DNA from: Hormiphora californensis
Taxonomy: Eukaryota; Ctenophora; Tentaculata; Cydippida; Pleurobrachiidae
DNA length: 64,000 nt
Direction of reading: 5' to 3'
Assembly (NCBI GenBank): GCA_020137815.1
Contig: CM035355.1
Location: forward strand, 8,114,673-8,178,672
In this document: positions 11,766-27,095 of the stretch, piece after piece
How the letters are laid out: the number at the start of each line of letters is the position of its first letter
Numbering within the stretch: the first letter of the stretch is position 1
Translations under genes and position numbers: made by a program
Notes under the pieces: generated by a model
What the model was told of the DNA's origin: nothing
The model's input: the letters and a program-made list of their open reading frames with translations, nothing else
The model's database searches: none

Positions 11766-13109
11766 CTAGTTTAAAGAAAAGAAAGGGGTTACTCCTCCCT
11801 CTCTTTGATTAGTCCCTGGGGTAACATTGTTACTCCGACTCGTGCCCACCTGTTCACTAATCATATTAACTGCCCGCCGTTGGTTCCTACCCTGATTTCT
11901 ACTCGCCACCGGTGCAAAGTTATCAGGGTAATTATCGAACCCCGACCAATCATTTCGATTGCTCGACCAACTATTTTGATTGCCTGACCAATCATTTGAT
12001 GGTTCATACCAACTATTGGATGACCCAGAACCTCCTTGTCCTGCAGAGCAATAGTCTCTGGAGTCCCAGTAATCCCCACAATCCATCTTTAGGTGGCCCG
12101 TACGACCACAATACCAGCAACTTCGTCTCGGTCTATTACCCTGATATTGGTAATAATCCCAGATAGAATCATCTCCCTCAAACTGCCATGGGGCCGAGGG
12201 ACCAGGTAGTGCATTATTGTTCCCAGCATCAGTTGGGTAACCGCCTCCCCAAGGAATTTCAGTTCTGAGAACTGAGACTTCAACAGCATCATCCTTCTTC
12301 CGGATGGTGTTCCGGGCCTGGTGTGAACTCTCGAGGGTAACTGCCTCTTCAAGGAGTTCATCGAAATCCATCCTATTAATGCCCCGGATTAGCTGTAAGC
12401 TAACCTCATCATTTAGTATGCCCGCAGCTAGAGCATCCTTCATGACTGAATCACGATTTTGGCGCGCATTTGGATCCGTACTGGGGAATTCAATATTCCC
12501 AAGATCTCGGAGCCTCTCTCCGAACTCATGCACCGACTCGCCAACCTTCTGGCTCACGTTACGGATGTCGAATCGCGCCTTCAATTCATTGTACTTAGAG
12601 CTATCCTCTAAGATCTTACGTACACCTTTCTTGTACGCAGCCCATGACGAAGTAACCAGGTTCACCGACTCAGTTATTCTCTCCTGCAATTTAGGAGACA
12701 AATATGTAACAAACCCCCTGATAATGGCTGACTCAGTCAACCCCAAACCTTTTACAAAGGCTTCATAACCACACATGAACTGCCTTATAGTCATGGTGGT
12801 GGGTGAGTACACCGGCGGTCTGTTCATACCCGCTGTGAGCAGACGTTGATCATTTCCATTATTTCGGAAATTATTTTCACCCATAGCTCTCTGCATTTTT
12901 AGCAGAGCCTTTATTCCCTGTTTGTTTTCCTCAGGAAGATCATGTAGATTTTCCTTTCTCAAAAGACCATCAAGCTTTCTTTCGAAAGCTTCGGCTGTCA
13001 CATTGTTCCCAGGTTCAAATCCTGGTATGTCAGCACCATTTGTAAGACCCCCCTGTTGGGATCCCCTTTTCACCGTTGGACTGAGCACCGGGTTGGCTAG
13101 ATCGGACAT
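11766..13109 (-). CDS. Gag-like polyprotein of element 2, 447 aa
   Basis: A retrotransposon gag with a central region (residues about 110-260; QEFMCGYEAF-like helices, FGERLRDLGNIEFP) like the gypsy capsid domain, and a single CCHC zinc knuckle (CWYCGRTGHLKMDC, about residue 330) for nucleic-acid binding. It is followed by a Ser/Asn/Trp-rich tail. The ATG lies inside the 5' LTR, 69 bp before its end, so the first codons are LTR-encoded and the frame reads through the primer site. It ends at TAG immediately after TTTAAAC. The frame is intact. Confidence 0.87.
   Translation of the reverse strand: MSDLANPVLSPTVKRGSQQGGLTNGADIPGFEPGNNVTAEAFERKLDGLLRKENLHDLPEENKQGIKALLKMQRAMGENNFRNNGNDQRLLTAGMNRPPVYSPTTMTIRQFMCGYEAFVKGLGLTESAIIRGFVTYLSPKLQERITESVNLVTSSWAAYKKGVRKILEDSSKYNELKARFDIRNVSQKVGESVHEFGERLRDLGNIEFPSTDPNARQNRDSVMKDALAAGILNDEVSLQLIRGINRMDFDELLEEAVTLESSHQARNTIRKKDDAVEVSVLRTEIPWGGGYPTDAGNNNALPGPSAPWQFEGDDSIWDYYQYQGNRPRRSCWYCGRTGHLKMDCGDYWDSRDYCSAGQGGSGSSNSWYEPSNDWSGNQNSWSSNRNDWSGFDNYPDNFAPVASRNQGRNQRRAVNMISEQVGTSRSNNVTPGTNQREGGVTPFFSLN
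11769..11775 (-). promoter_or_regulatory. -1 ribosomal frameshift slippery heptamer T TTA AAC
   Basis: The last two sense codons of gag are TTA AAC, preceded by T and followed by the TAG stop. T TTA AAC is the classical -1 slippery heptamer in the correct frame, and the protease frame is exactly -1. A downstream pseudoknot was not tested. Confidence 0.85.
13021..13038 (-). other. Primer binding site of element 2
   Basis: Two bases after the 5' LTR the minus strand reads TGGTGCTGACATACCAGG and continues ATTTGAACCTGG. The complement resembles a tRNA 3' end extended into a T-arm (TTCAAAT loop flanked by CCAGG and CCTGG), although two extra bases separate it from a standard acceptor stem. Confidence 0.7.
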
Positions 13110-14039
13110 TGCGTTGTACTGCTCACACGGGTATATTGAGGTGACTGTGAGCGAATAATGAAATATGCAAGTGTGGTTTTTAGTATATTTTAATTAACTA
13201 ATACGACAAGAAATATAATGTGGGGTAAATAAATAAGTACCGAAGCAGTACACAAAACAGCTCACTAGAGATCTAAAAGTCCAAATAGGAGAAGTGAATC
13301 CACAAAGCGAGATCCGAAAGAAGTGAGTTCACAAAGCAAGCTCCAAAGAAGTGAGGGCGATTCTCCTCGTGCAGTCCAGTATTAGTACTCAGATAATTGG
13401 TACCACTAAGTCCCCGGACATGATACACCGCCAGCCACCAACCTCTTCTTGTAATTTGGTTTTAATCATACGGCAGTGATCTCTGACGCAGGAACAGGGA
13501 ACTGGCAAATCTCTCCAACTATCCTCTAAGGTTGTAGAGTCAATTTGTACAGACAACCATCTCAGTAACTTCAGCACGAGCATCCCCATAATTCTGGTAA
13601 TTCAGGATCTCCTCTTGAAAGATATGAACTCCTCTAGAAAGCTAGGGCCGGTACTTAAAACACGATTACCTAGTCACATCATACAACAATACTACTGTGG
13701 GACATATCCCCACATATGATGATGAAGTCCTATATCCGTGCACCAGTGCATGGAACCAATTAATATCCATTACGACTAATGGATGAAGTGTGTGGCCATG
13801 AATGTAAATTATGATATATATATATATATATTCCCGAAAACATATTTATGCCCATAATTAATCAGGGGGCACATATAAGTGACCCCGCATCCACCTCTCT
13901 CTCCAAGGAAGTTTCCAAGAAGGAGTAGAGCCTGCCCGAGTCTCTATTTCTCGGCCAAATCATTCACAAGCCAATTCGGTAGTTCCACTCATGTGGGACT
14001 GAGATATATGACCAGGGGGCACATAATAGTGACCCCGCA
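13041..14039 (-). repeat. 5' LTR of element 2
   Basis: About 999 bp, almost identical to 9,303-10,305. Differences are mainly 1-2-base indels in homopolymers plus one substitution near 13,607. It contains the gag start codon. Confidence 0.92.
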
Positions 14040-14043
14040 CACA

Positions 14044-14107
14044 TATGGTCATTTACGAAGTTTGAAAATACCCAGGGGGGTGACAGTTTCAAAAAATCCG
14101 ACTTTAC
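14044..14107. mobile_element. MITE family A, copy 2, right part
   Basis: It starts with the second TATG duplication, then GTCATTTACGAAGTTTG, and ends in the family A terminal repeat ATCCGACTTTA. It completes the copy that begins at 2,914. Confidence 0.85.
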
Positions 14108-14352
14108 TATGAGACTCATTGCTCTAAGGAACAAACAAATTAATTTATCTTTTAAAAATCAAACACAAATTTCACCGGTTATATGAGGATAAATTACCAT
14201 TTACCAGGTCACGGGTTCCCAGCAAACGGGTACTCTAGTTGTAATAATAGAGCATAATCGAGTGCGGTAAAAACGACAGTTATTTAAAATCAGACTTTAG
14301 TGTCGGCCAGCGTTAAAATCTGGGTGTTTCGTGAGTGCTGACAAACGGTTTT

Positions 14353-14412
14353 TTAGGGTTAGGGCTAAAGTAGGGTTAGGGTTAGGGTTGGGGTTTGGGT
14401 TGGGGTTAGGCC
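14353..14412 (+). repeat. Interstitial TTAGGG telomere-type repeats
   Basis: TTAGGGTTAGGG and TTAGGGTTAGGGTTGGGG appear as a short degenerate tract. The flanks are ordinary, so it is interstitial and not a chromosome end. Confidence 0.8.
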
Positions 14413-14555
14413 TTGACATTGCCTACTAGATAAACTTTGGATGAGCCAAAACGGTTGAGTGGTTCGGCGGTTAGAGCCGTTTTAGTGAATCAACTTTTTT
14501 GGCAGCGCGCACCTGTAAACAGGCCACCAAACACCCAGATCGTAACGGCGCCCTT

Positions 14556-14778
14556 TAAAGTCGGATTTTTTGAAACTGTCACCCCCTGGGTATTTTCGAA
14601 TTTCGTAAATGACCATAAATCCGGTTCCTGACGAGATAGAGACTTGAAATTTGGAGGTTACGAAGATCTTGCTAAGTTCTTCCGAACCTCCAAATTTCAA
14701 GTCTCTATCTTATCAGGAACCGGAGATATGTCAAATTTTGTTAATTCAGGGGGGTGACAGTTTCAAAAAATCCGACTT
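14556..14778. mobile_element. MITE family A, copy 3 (intact)
   Basis: Complete copy with both AAGTCGGATTTTTTGAAACT ends and the internal CTTGAAATTTGGAGG hairpin. It provides the uninterrupted sequence around the LTR insertion point (ATTTATGGTCATTTACGAA). Confidence 0.88.
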
Positions 14779-14787
14779 TAGTGTCTC

Positions 14788-15615
14788 CCTAGTCAGGACC
14801 ACTATTGGTGCGCGGTCGTGCCCACGGAAGGAGTGCTTGGATCATCTTGAAACCGGTTTTAAGTTCACTAATGCATACCCAAAAGTGTCTGTAGCCATTT
14901 GGGTGATGTTCTGACAATCCAATCACGAGTTATGACCGAAAAACAGTCAAAAAAGACGTTTTAAAGTGACAAAAAGGAGGATCTGAACACAGCCCTTATA
15001 TGAAGGGCTGGGGCTTTGAAACTTCTTGTGTGGACAGAGAATCGTCCAAATTTGCAGTGTCAACTTTCAGATAGTTTCTATCTTTTGTAGTTATCTAATT
15101 AGAGTCGTTTAAACATGTGAGAAGTTGCTAAAGGGGCCTATAATACTGCTTGTGAAGTGATCACTTGACGAGATTTGCCCAATTAGAGAGCGGATTAAAG
15201 CATACAAGCGGTGAGAGCAAGCAATATGAGATGGAAGTAGTACCTAATCACCCTGTTTTGCAGGGTCATAAAGATCGTCTCACATGTTTGAATGGCTCTA
15301 ATTAGATAACTACAAAAGATAGCAACTATCTGAAAGTTGACACTGCAAATTTGGACGATTCTCTGTCCACACAAGAAGTTTCAAAGCCCCAGCCCTTCAT
15401 ATAAGGGCTGTGTTCAGATCCTCCTTTTTGTCACTTTAAAACGTCTTTTTTTGACTGTTTTTCGGTCATAACTCGTGATTGGATTGTCAGAACATCACCC
15501 AAATGGCTACAGACACTTTTGGGTATGCATTAGTGAACTTAAAACCGGTTTCAAGATGATCCAAGCACTCCTTCCGTGGGCACGACCGCGCACCAATAGT
15601 GGTCCTGACTACCCA
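14788..15615. mobile_element. Large inverted repeat element (arms about 345 bp)
   Basis: AGTCAGGACCACTATTGGTG at the left recurs inverted at the right (ending near 15,612), and the arms match almost base for base to about 15,120 and from about 15,280. The spacer is about 150 bp. There is no transposase ORF. The stretch 15,616-15,867 holds no feature other than the expected 3' UTR of the next gene. Confidence 0.85.
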
Positions 15616-15867
15616 CTAAATTTCTATTTCAATTTTGAAAATGGAACGCGCGCGAAAACTATCTTTGCTGCGCGCCGCTTTTTGCGGCGCATTTGAAAAT
15701 AAAACGCATTTTTCACAAAAGCTGAGCTGAGCTGTGTCCTGAACAATCAGTAACGATATTTATCAGTAAATTAAAACACGTCCAGTTCGTATGACTAAAA
15801 GAGTGTATATTTACAAAACGATTTGAACCACTTTTGAAAAAGGACATGCACAAGTATAACAAAATGA

Positions 15868-21126
<5,259 letters not shown>

Positions 21127-21139
21127 CTGGTGTGGAGGG

Positions 21140-22160
21140 AGGTTAGTTTGGGGGGGGAGGGAGGGGGGAGGGAGGGAGGGAGGGTTTATGATAGGTAGAG
21201 ATTGGAGTGGAGGTCGTGGAGGGCGGGCAGTGCACTGTAATTGAGGGCTTGAGGGTGTTGCTTGCTTTCTTTTTTTCTTTTCTTTCGTTGATTGTGCGTT
21301 GGTTCTTTTTCGTTCGTGGCGGAGCGGGTACTTTGGTTCCGTCTCTTGCGGTTTGTGCTTGTTCTTTCTTTCATTTGCGGGAGGTGGTTCTGCCTCGTGC
21401 GGGCTGGAGCCGTTCTTTCTGTGTCTTGCTTTTTTTTCGTTCTCCTGTCTCTGCGTTTTCTGTTTTTCTCTTTCATTCTTCTTCCCCTCCCGGCCTCACA
21501 TTCCCCCATTTGCTGGGGGAAATGATAAAATTCAAAAGGGAAATCATACAAGTAACCGGAAACTAAGAATATGTTACCAACAAGTGGAACTAGTGGTTAT
21601 CCACTGGTAACTCTGCATCATTTGCTTATTTTCGTCAACAAGTGAACTAAGTGTGTTTACCCATGGTACTAACTACGAATAGTTCACCAACTATGGTTAC
21701 CATGTGCGTAACGTACATGTGTTACCAACAAGTGTGAACTAGTGGTTCATGTTAACTAGTATCATCGTGTGTTACCACCAATGAACTGTGGTTACCCTAT
21801 TGTAACTAACAATATGTTACCAACAAGTGGAACTAGTGGTTACCATGGTAACTAACAATATGTTACCAACAAGTGGAACTAGTGGTTACCATGGTAACTA
21901 ACAATGTGTTACCTCTTGTTAATATTCCTGTTAGCCACCTCACACACAATTTACTGCGGATGATGAGCCATACCTTTTCAACTGCTCATGTCAGCAAGTT
22001 AATATAAATGATCAGTAGATGCGCCCATGCAGGCGTCTTGTTGAGGAGCTTCAGGCCATGTTAGAGGGCAGTATTGCAGCCGTCTTGATGAGGGGTGCGC
22101 GAACAGGATTGGCGCTCATCTGTGTTGCTATCAGTTATCACTCTGAAAGAAATTGGAATT
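21140..22160. other. Intergenic or upstream-intron DNA without recognised gene
   Basis: It contains a G-rich run (21,150-21,185), low-complexity T/C/G frames (21,250-21,500) that look like shadows, and an array at 21,560-21,910 of about 46-bp units ending in GGTTACCATGGTAACTAAC. Upstream exons of the ankyrin gene may hide here but none could be supported. Confidence 0.6.
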
Positions 22161-22164
22161 CAGG

Positions 22165-23085
22165 GACCAAGTTGTTGAGTAACAACAAGGGCCAAGGATG
22201 TTGAGTAACAACAAGGACCAAGTTGTTGAGTAACAACAAGGACCAAGTTGTTGAGTAACAACAAGGACCAAGTTGTTGAGTAACAACAAGGACCAAGTTG
22301 TTGAGTAACAACAAGGGCCAAGGATGTTGAGTAACAACAAGGACCAAGTTGTTGAGGAACAACAAGGACCAAGTTGTTGAGTAACAACAAGGGCCAAGGA
22401 TGTTGAGTAACAACAAGGGCCAAGGATGTTGAGTAACAACAAGGACCAAGTTGTTGAGGTAACAACAAGGACCAAGTTGTTGAGTAACACAGGGCCAGAT
22501 GTTTGAGTAACAACAAGGGCCAAGGATGTTGAGTAACAACAAGGACCAATTTGTTGAGTAACAACAAGGACCAAGTTGTTGAGTAACAACAAGGGCCAAG
22601 TTGTTGAGTAACAACAAGGGCCAAGTTGTTGAGTAACAACAAGGACCAAGTTGTTGAGTAACAACAAGGGCCAAGGATGTTGAGTAACAACAAGGACCAA
22701 GTTGTTGAGTAACAACAAGGACCAAGGATGTTGAGTAACAACAAGGACCAAGTTGTTGAGTAACAACAAGGGCCAAGGATGTTGAGTAACAACAAGGGCC
22801 AAGTTGTTGAGTAACAACAAGGACCAAGTTGTTGAGTAACAACAAGGACCAAGTTGTTGAGTAACAACAAGGACGAAGTTGTTGAGTAACAACAAGGGCC
22901 AAGTTGTTGAGTAACAACAAGGGCCAAGGATGTTGAGTAACAACAAGGGCCAAGGATGTTGAGTAACAACAAGGGCCAAGGATGTTGAGTAACAACAAGG
23001 ACCAAGGATGTTGAGTAACAACAAGGGCCAAGGATGTTGAGTAACAACAATGGCCAATTGGTTGTTGAGTAACAACAATGGCCAA
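22165..23085. repeat. 24-25-bp minisatellite with hairpin unit
   Basis: About 37 units of GTTGTTGAGTAACAACAAGG plus GCCAA or ACCAA, with two interspersed types (GGATGTTG and GTTGTTG). TTGTTGAGTAACAACAA is self-complementary. All three minus frames stay open only because the unit lacks stops; nothing suggests a protein. Confidence 0.93.
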
Positions 23086-23189
23086 GGGGATTCGTCGGGG
23101 AATTAAAATTAGATGGTGGTAAAATGGTGAGGGGCATGTGAGTCATGAGAGGTTAGTTGTCTAGGCACAAAAGATTAAAGAAGCCATTC

Positions 23190-23405
23190 ACTCCAGTGTC
23201 AGGCCAATGCTCTGACCACAGTTCTCGCGCGCTCCGAGAGAAGCGAGAATGGGTCAGGCCAATGCTCTGACAGTTCACTCCAGTGTCAACAACTCCATTC
23301 AGAGATTGAAGTTCTTGAATAACAGCTCACATCTTCACATGTGGCGGTGCTAAAAGCATAAATGTGAGAACTTTATGTCACAGCATTGGCCTGACAGACC
23401 AGTAG
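23190..23405. repeat. Dispersed TCAGGCCAATGCTCTGA palindrome copies
   Basis: TCAGGCCAATGCTCTGA and related inverse forms occur three times here, with a TTCTCGCGCGCTC...GAGAGAAGCGAGAA hairpin between. The same module recurs near 30,160, 31,010, 32,750 and 38,510, and as a satellite at 33,440-34,385. Confidence 0.8.
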
Positions 23406-23426
23406 TAACACATGGTGCAACAAGGT

Positions 23427-23436
23427 AGGATAAAAG
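23427..23436 (+). promoter_or_regulatory. Possible TATA-like element of the SRCR gene
   Basis: GGATAAAAGT lies about 40 bases before the ATG at 23,471. Position and composition fit a core promoter with a short leader. No transcript evidence exists. Confidence 0.35.
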
Positions 23437-23470
23437 TAGCTGCTCACTCACTCACCACCAACAGCTAAAG

Positions 23471-25646
23471 ATGTTTGTGCTACTATCCTCGCTCCTGTTC
23501 GGTGTTGTTGTCATGGCAACCCAATACACCACTGTCATGGCAACCCAATACAACATTGGGAACCTAGAGCTAGTTAACAAGGCGGGACATGCCCTGGGTA
23601 ACTCAGTAGGGGTCCTCTTTCTAAACTACAAGGACACCTCAGGTGCCAGATTCAGGTCGACAGTCTGTGAGGATGCAGGGTTTGGTACCAATGAGGCGGA
23701 TCTGCTGTGTCGAGCAGCAGGGTTCCCCAATGAGGGGTTGCTAGGGACTCTCTCTGAAACGGAGGGGTTGCTAGGGACTCTCTCTGAGGTACCTTCACCA
23801 CTTACAGGGGGGGGGGGTGACACGTAACACTTTGTAACACTTTGTAACATGTAACGTGCACAAAATATTTTCTGCACATGTTACAAAGTGTTACAAGCGT
23901 TACAAAGTGTTACAAAGTGTTACAAAATGTTGCAAAATGTTGCAAAATGTTGCAAAAAATGCCCATTTTGTAACATTTTGTAACACTTTGTAACATTTTG
24001 TAACACTTTGTAACATTTTGTAACACTTTGTAACACTTTGTAACACTTTGTAACATGTAACGTGCACAAAAAGTTTTCTGCACATGTTACAAAGTGTTAC
24101 GTGTCACCCCCCCCTTACAGAGATCTTGGAAGGGAGTACCAGTATGTTGCTAGGGACTCTCTCTGAAACGGAGGGGTTGCTAGGGACTCTCTCTGAAACG
24201 GAGGGGTTGCTAGGGACTCTCTCTGGGGTACCTTCACCACTTACAAAGATCTTGGAAGGGAGTACCAGTATGTTGCTAGGGACTCTCTCTGAAACGGAGG
24301 GGTTGCTAGGGACTCTCTCTGAGGTACCTTCACCACTTACAAAGATCTTGGAAGGGAGTACCAGTATGTTGCTAGGGACTCTCTCTGAAACGGAGGGGTT
24401 GCTAAGGCGGATCTGCTGTGTCAGGCAGCAGGGTTCCCCAATGGAGGGGTTGCTAGGGACTCTCTCTGAAACGGAGGGGTTGCTAGGGACTCTCTCTGAA
24501 ACGGAGGGGTTGCTAGGGACTCTCTCTGAGGTACCTTCACCACTTACAAAGATCTTGGAAGGGAGTACCAGTATGTTGCTAGGGACTCTCTCTGAAACGG
24601 AGGGGTTGCTAGGGACTCTCTCTGAGGTACCTTCACTACTTACAAAGATCTTGGAAGGGAGTACCAGTATGTTGCTAGGGACTCTCTCTGAAACGGAGGG
24701 GTTGCTAGGGACTCTCTCTGAAACGGAGGGGTTGCTAGGGACTCTCTCTGAGGTACCTTCACCACTTACAAAGATCAATTGGAAGGGAGTACCAGTATGT
24801 TGCTAGGGACTCTCTCTGAAACGGAGGGGTTGCTAGGGACTCTCTCTGAAACGGAGGGGTTGCTAGGGACTCTCTCTGAAACGGAGGGGTTGCTAGGGAC
24901 TCTCTCTGAGGTACCTTCACCACCTACAAAGATCTTGGAAGGGAGTACCAGTATGTTGCTAGGGACTCTCTCTGAAACGGAGGGGTTGCTAGGGACTCTC
25001 TCTGAAACGGAGGGGTTGCTAGGGACTCTCTCTGAGGTACCTTCACCACCTACAAAGATCTTGGAAGGGAGTACCAGTATGACAGAAACGCTTGGACCTG
25101 GGACATGTATCCTAATCCAGGGGATCTAACTATCTCCCACTGCCCCCACAACGGAACTAAATTATCTGAATGTCAGTGTGCTGTTGGGACAAAGACATGT
25201 ACTAAGGATGATACTGTGGCATTGAAATGTAATCCTGTGTGGGAGCTGGAGAAGGTGGAGATGAAGAGGAACATCACGTTGCTAGGGACTCTCTATGGGT
25301 TGCCAGGGAACACGGTGGTTAGTGGCAGCTACGGAACGGTGGTTGTCACAATGAGGAACACTGGTGATGGATCTATCCGGAGTGGTATGGTGTGTTTAGG
25401 GAGTTTAGTGACAGTAGAGACTTTCTCTGCAGGGAGGCTGGATACCCTCTAGGAGCGTACAAGTTCAGTGACAACTATCACGCAGTGGGTGACCGGCTGG
25501 CCGAACAGTATATCGGATCGGACTTTGCCTTTACTGAGATCTACTGTCCGACTGGTGCAAAGGATGTGGCGGAATGTGGGATAGATCCTCCGTTTAGATT
25601 CCTAGGGTATTACAGTCAGGGTCTGGTACTGTACTGTACTACTTAG
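23471..25646 (+). CDS. Secreted SRCR-domain protein, two exons, apparent frameshift
   Basis: Exon 1 (23,471-23,736) encodes a signal peptide (MFVLLSSLLFGVVVMA) and the start of a scavenger-receptor cysteine-rich domain (STVCEDAGFGTNEADLLCRA). Donor GAGGG/GTTGCT joins acceptor TTGGAAG/GGAGTACC at 25,068 in phase, giving FPNE-GEYQYDRNAWTW. Exon 2 completes this domain (SHCPHNGTKLSECQC) and holds a second SRCR-like unit (YGVFREFSDSRDFLCREAGY ... AECGIDPPF), with TAG at 25,646. The two halves of exon 2 are in different frames, with a one-base shift near 25,366-25,370. That is either a sequencing error or a recent break. SRCR proteins usually act in recognition or adhesion outside the cell; the ligand here is unknown. 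Confidence 0.82.
23737..25067. repeat. Minisatellite of the SRCR intron, built from both splice junctions
   Basis: It mixes a 30-bp unit (GTTGCTAGGGACTCTCTCTG + AAACGGAGGG), which matches the donor region GAGGGGTTGCTAGGGACTC, with a longer block. That block is CCTTCACCACTTACAAAG + ATCTTGGAAGGGAGTACCAG + TATG, matching the acceptor and exon-2 start. The acceptor block occurs about eight times. One stretch near 24,405-24,445 also copies internal exon-1 sequence (GCGGATCTGCTGTG...GGGTTCCCCAATG). Confidence 0.93.
23808..24113. mobile_element. G-tract-terminated foldback in the SRCR intron
   Basis: Ends are GGGGGGGGTGACACGTAACA and its inverse, and the interior is TTTGTAACAC and GTTACAAAG hairpins. 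CTTACAG flanks both sides (23,801-23,807 and 24,114-24,120), a 7-8-bp target duplication. The length and poly-G ends resemble the element at 35,502. hAT-like membership is inference. Confidence 0.8.
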
Positions 25647-25647
25647 A

Positions 25648-25835
25648 GTAACCATGGAAACACAGGGCAGTAACCATGGAAACACAGGGCAGTAACCATG
25701 GGAACACAGGAGAGTAACCATGGAAACACAGGGCAGTAACCATGGGAACACAGGAGAGTAACCATGGGAACTCTCAAACACAGGAGAGTAACCATGGAAA
25801 CTCAGGAGAGTAACCATGGAAACGCAGGGTCTGGT
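25648..25835. repeat. Array of about 22-bp units with X-box-like core, SRCR 3' UTR
   Basis: GTAACCATGGAAACACAGGGCA repeats about eight times with variants, directly after the SRCR stop codon. The core GTAACCATGGAAAC fits the RFX X-box consensus. Confidence 0.88.
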
Positions 25836-25959
25836 ACTGCAGCTCACCCCACCTGGTAACTGCATGGGAACATAACGTTGTTGAGGGATGTTCCTGACCG
25901 TGAACTGTTTAATATCTCTGCTACTGTTTATTGTAACACTTTTAATTCCTGTGTAAAGC

Positions 25960-25965
25960 AATAAA
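25960..25965 (+). terminator. Poly(A) signal AATAAA of the SRCR gene
   Basis: AATAAA lies about 315 bp after the stop codon, in AT-rich sequence. Confidence 0.6.
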
Positions 25966-26153
25966 TTACCTGTAGTATGTTTTGGGATATTAGAAGGGAA
26001 TGGTAGTTGTGCGACGTTTGATTGATCTGAATATTGGTAACAGTGGCCGGGTTGCTAGGGACTCTCTCTGGGTTGCCAGGGACTGTGAATGTTGGTAACA
26101 GTGGGTTATCTTGAGATCTTGTTGTTGTACATGTGAGATCTAAAAGGGATCGG

Positions 26154-26159
26154 TTTATT
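26154..26159 (-). terminator. Possible poly(A) signal of the GPCR gene
   Basis: AATAAA on the minus strand, about 300 bp past the stop at 26,461. The two genes converge here. Confidence 0.45.
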
Positions 26160-26354
26160 ACACATCGACAATGAATGAAAAAAGTGAAATATTACAATTA
26201 GAGTAACTTGTCAAGTATTTACTGCATTGATTTATACAAAATCTGAGGGGTAAAATTAACTCAATTATCAAATAGAAAACAAATCAAATATGAAATAAAT
26301 CAAAAACTGGTTAGGATGGGACTGTTCAGAATTAAAACTTTCTGCTACTCCTGG

Positions 26355-27095
26355 GAGTTGCTAGGGACTCTCTCTGAAACAGAGGGGTTGCTAGGGACTC
26401 TCTCTGAAACGGAGGGGTTGCTAGGGACTCTCTCTGAAACAGAGGGGTTGCTAGGGACTCTCACTGAAACGGAGGAGTTGCTAAGGACTCTTTCTGAAAC
26501 GGAGGAGTTGCTATGGACTCTCTCTGAAAAGGAGGGGTTGCTAGGACTCTCTCTGAAACGGAGGGGTTGCTAGGGACTTGCTCTGAAACGGAGGGGTTGC
26601 TAGGGACTCGCTCTGAAACTGAGGGGTTGCTAGGGACTCTCTCTGAAACGGAGAGGTTGCTAGGGACTCTCTCTGAAACGGAGGGGTTGCTAGGGACTCT
26701 TTCTGAAACGGAGGGGTTGCTAGGGATTCTCTCTGAAACGGAGAGGCTGCTAGGGACTCGCTCTGAAACTGAGGGGTTGCTAGGGACTCTCTCTGAAACG
26801 GAGAGGTTGCTAGGGATTCTCTTTGAAATGGAGGGGTTGCTAGGGACTCTCTCTGAAACGGAGGGGTTGCTAGGAACTCTCTCTGAAACGGAGAGGTTGC
26901 TAGGGACTCTCTCTGAAACGGAGGGGTTGCTAGGGACTCTTTCTGAAACGGAGGGGTTGCTAGGGACTCTCTCTGAAACGGAGGGGTTGCTAGGGACTCT
27001 CTCTGAAACGGAGGGGTTGCTAGGAACTCTCCCTGAAACGGAGGGGTTGCTAGGGACTCTCTCTGAAACAGAGGGGTTGCTAGGAACTCTCTCTG
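26355..27095 (-). repeat. 30-bp coding minisatellite in the GPCR tail
   Basis: About 25 units. On the plus strand the unit is GTTGCTAGGGACTCTCTCTG + AAACGGAGGG, the same 30-mer as the SRCR intron array. On the minus strand it encodes the decapeptide SERVPSNPSV, in frame with the GPCR. Confidence 0.93.

Larger units (their letters stand above)
9303..14039 (-). mobile_element. LTR retrotransposon 2 (gag-protease, no RT seen)
   Basis: This is a complete 4.7-kb element on the minus strand, with 1-kb LTRs, a 4-bp target duplication CACA (9,299-9,302 and 14,040-14,043), primer site, gag, protease and polypurine tract. No reverse transcriptase, RNase H or integrase could be found, so it is either non-autonomous or internally deleted. 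The two LTRs differ by only a handful of bases, so insertion was recent. Confidence 0.9.

Noticed and set aside
13009-13038. tRNA gene
   Set aside because: Only a T-arm-like and acceptor-like part is present; no anticodon or D arm. Interpreted as a primer binding site.
14353-14412. Chromosome end
   Set aside because: The tract is short, degenerate and flanked by ordinary sequence on both sides.
22131-23146. Three overlapping 315-328-codon minus-strand frames
   Set aside because: All three frames are open because the short unit has no stop; the peptides are pure repeat.
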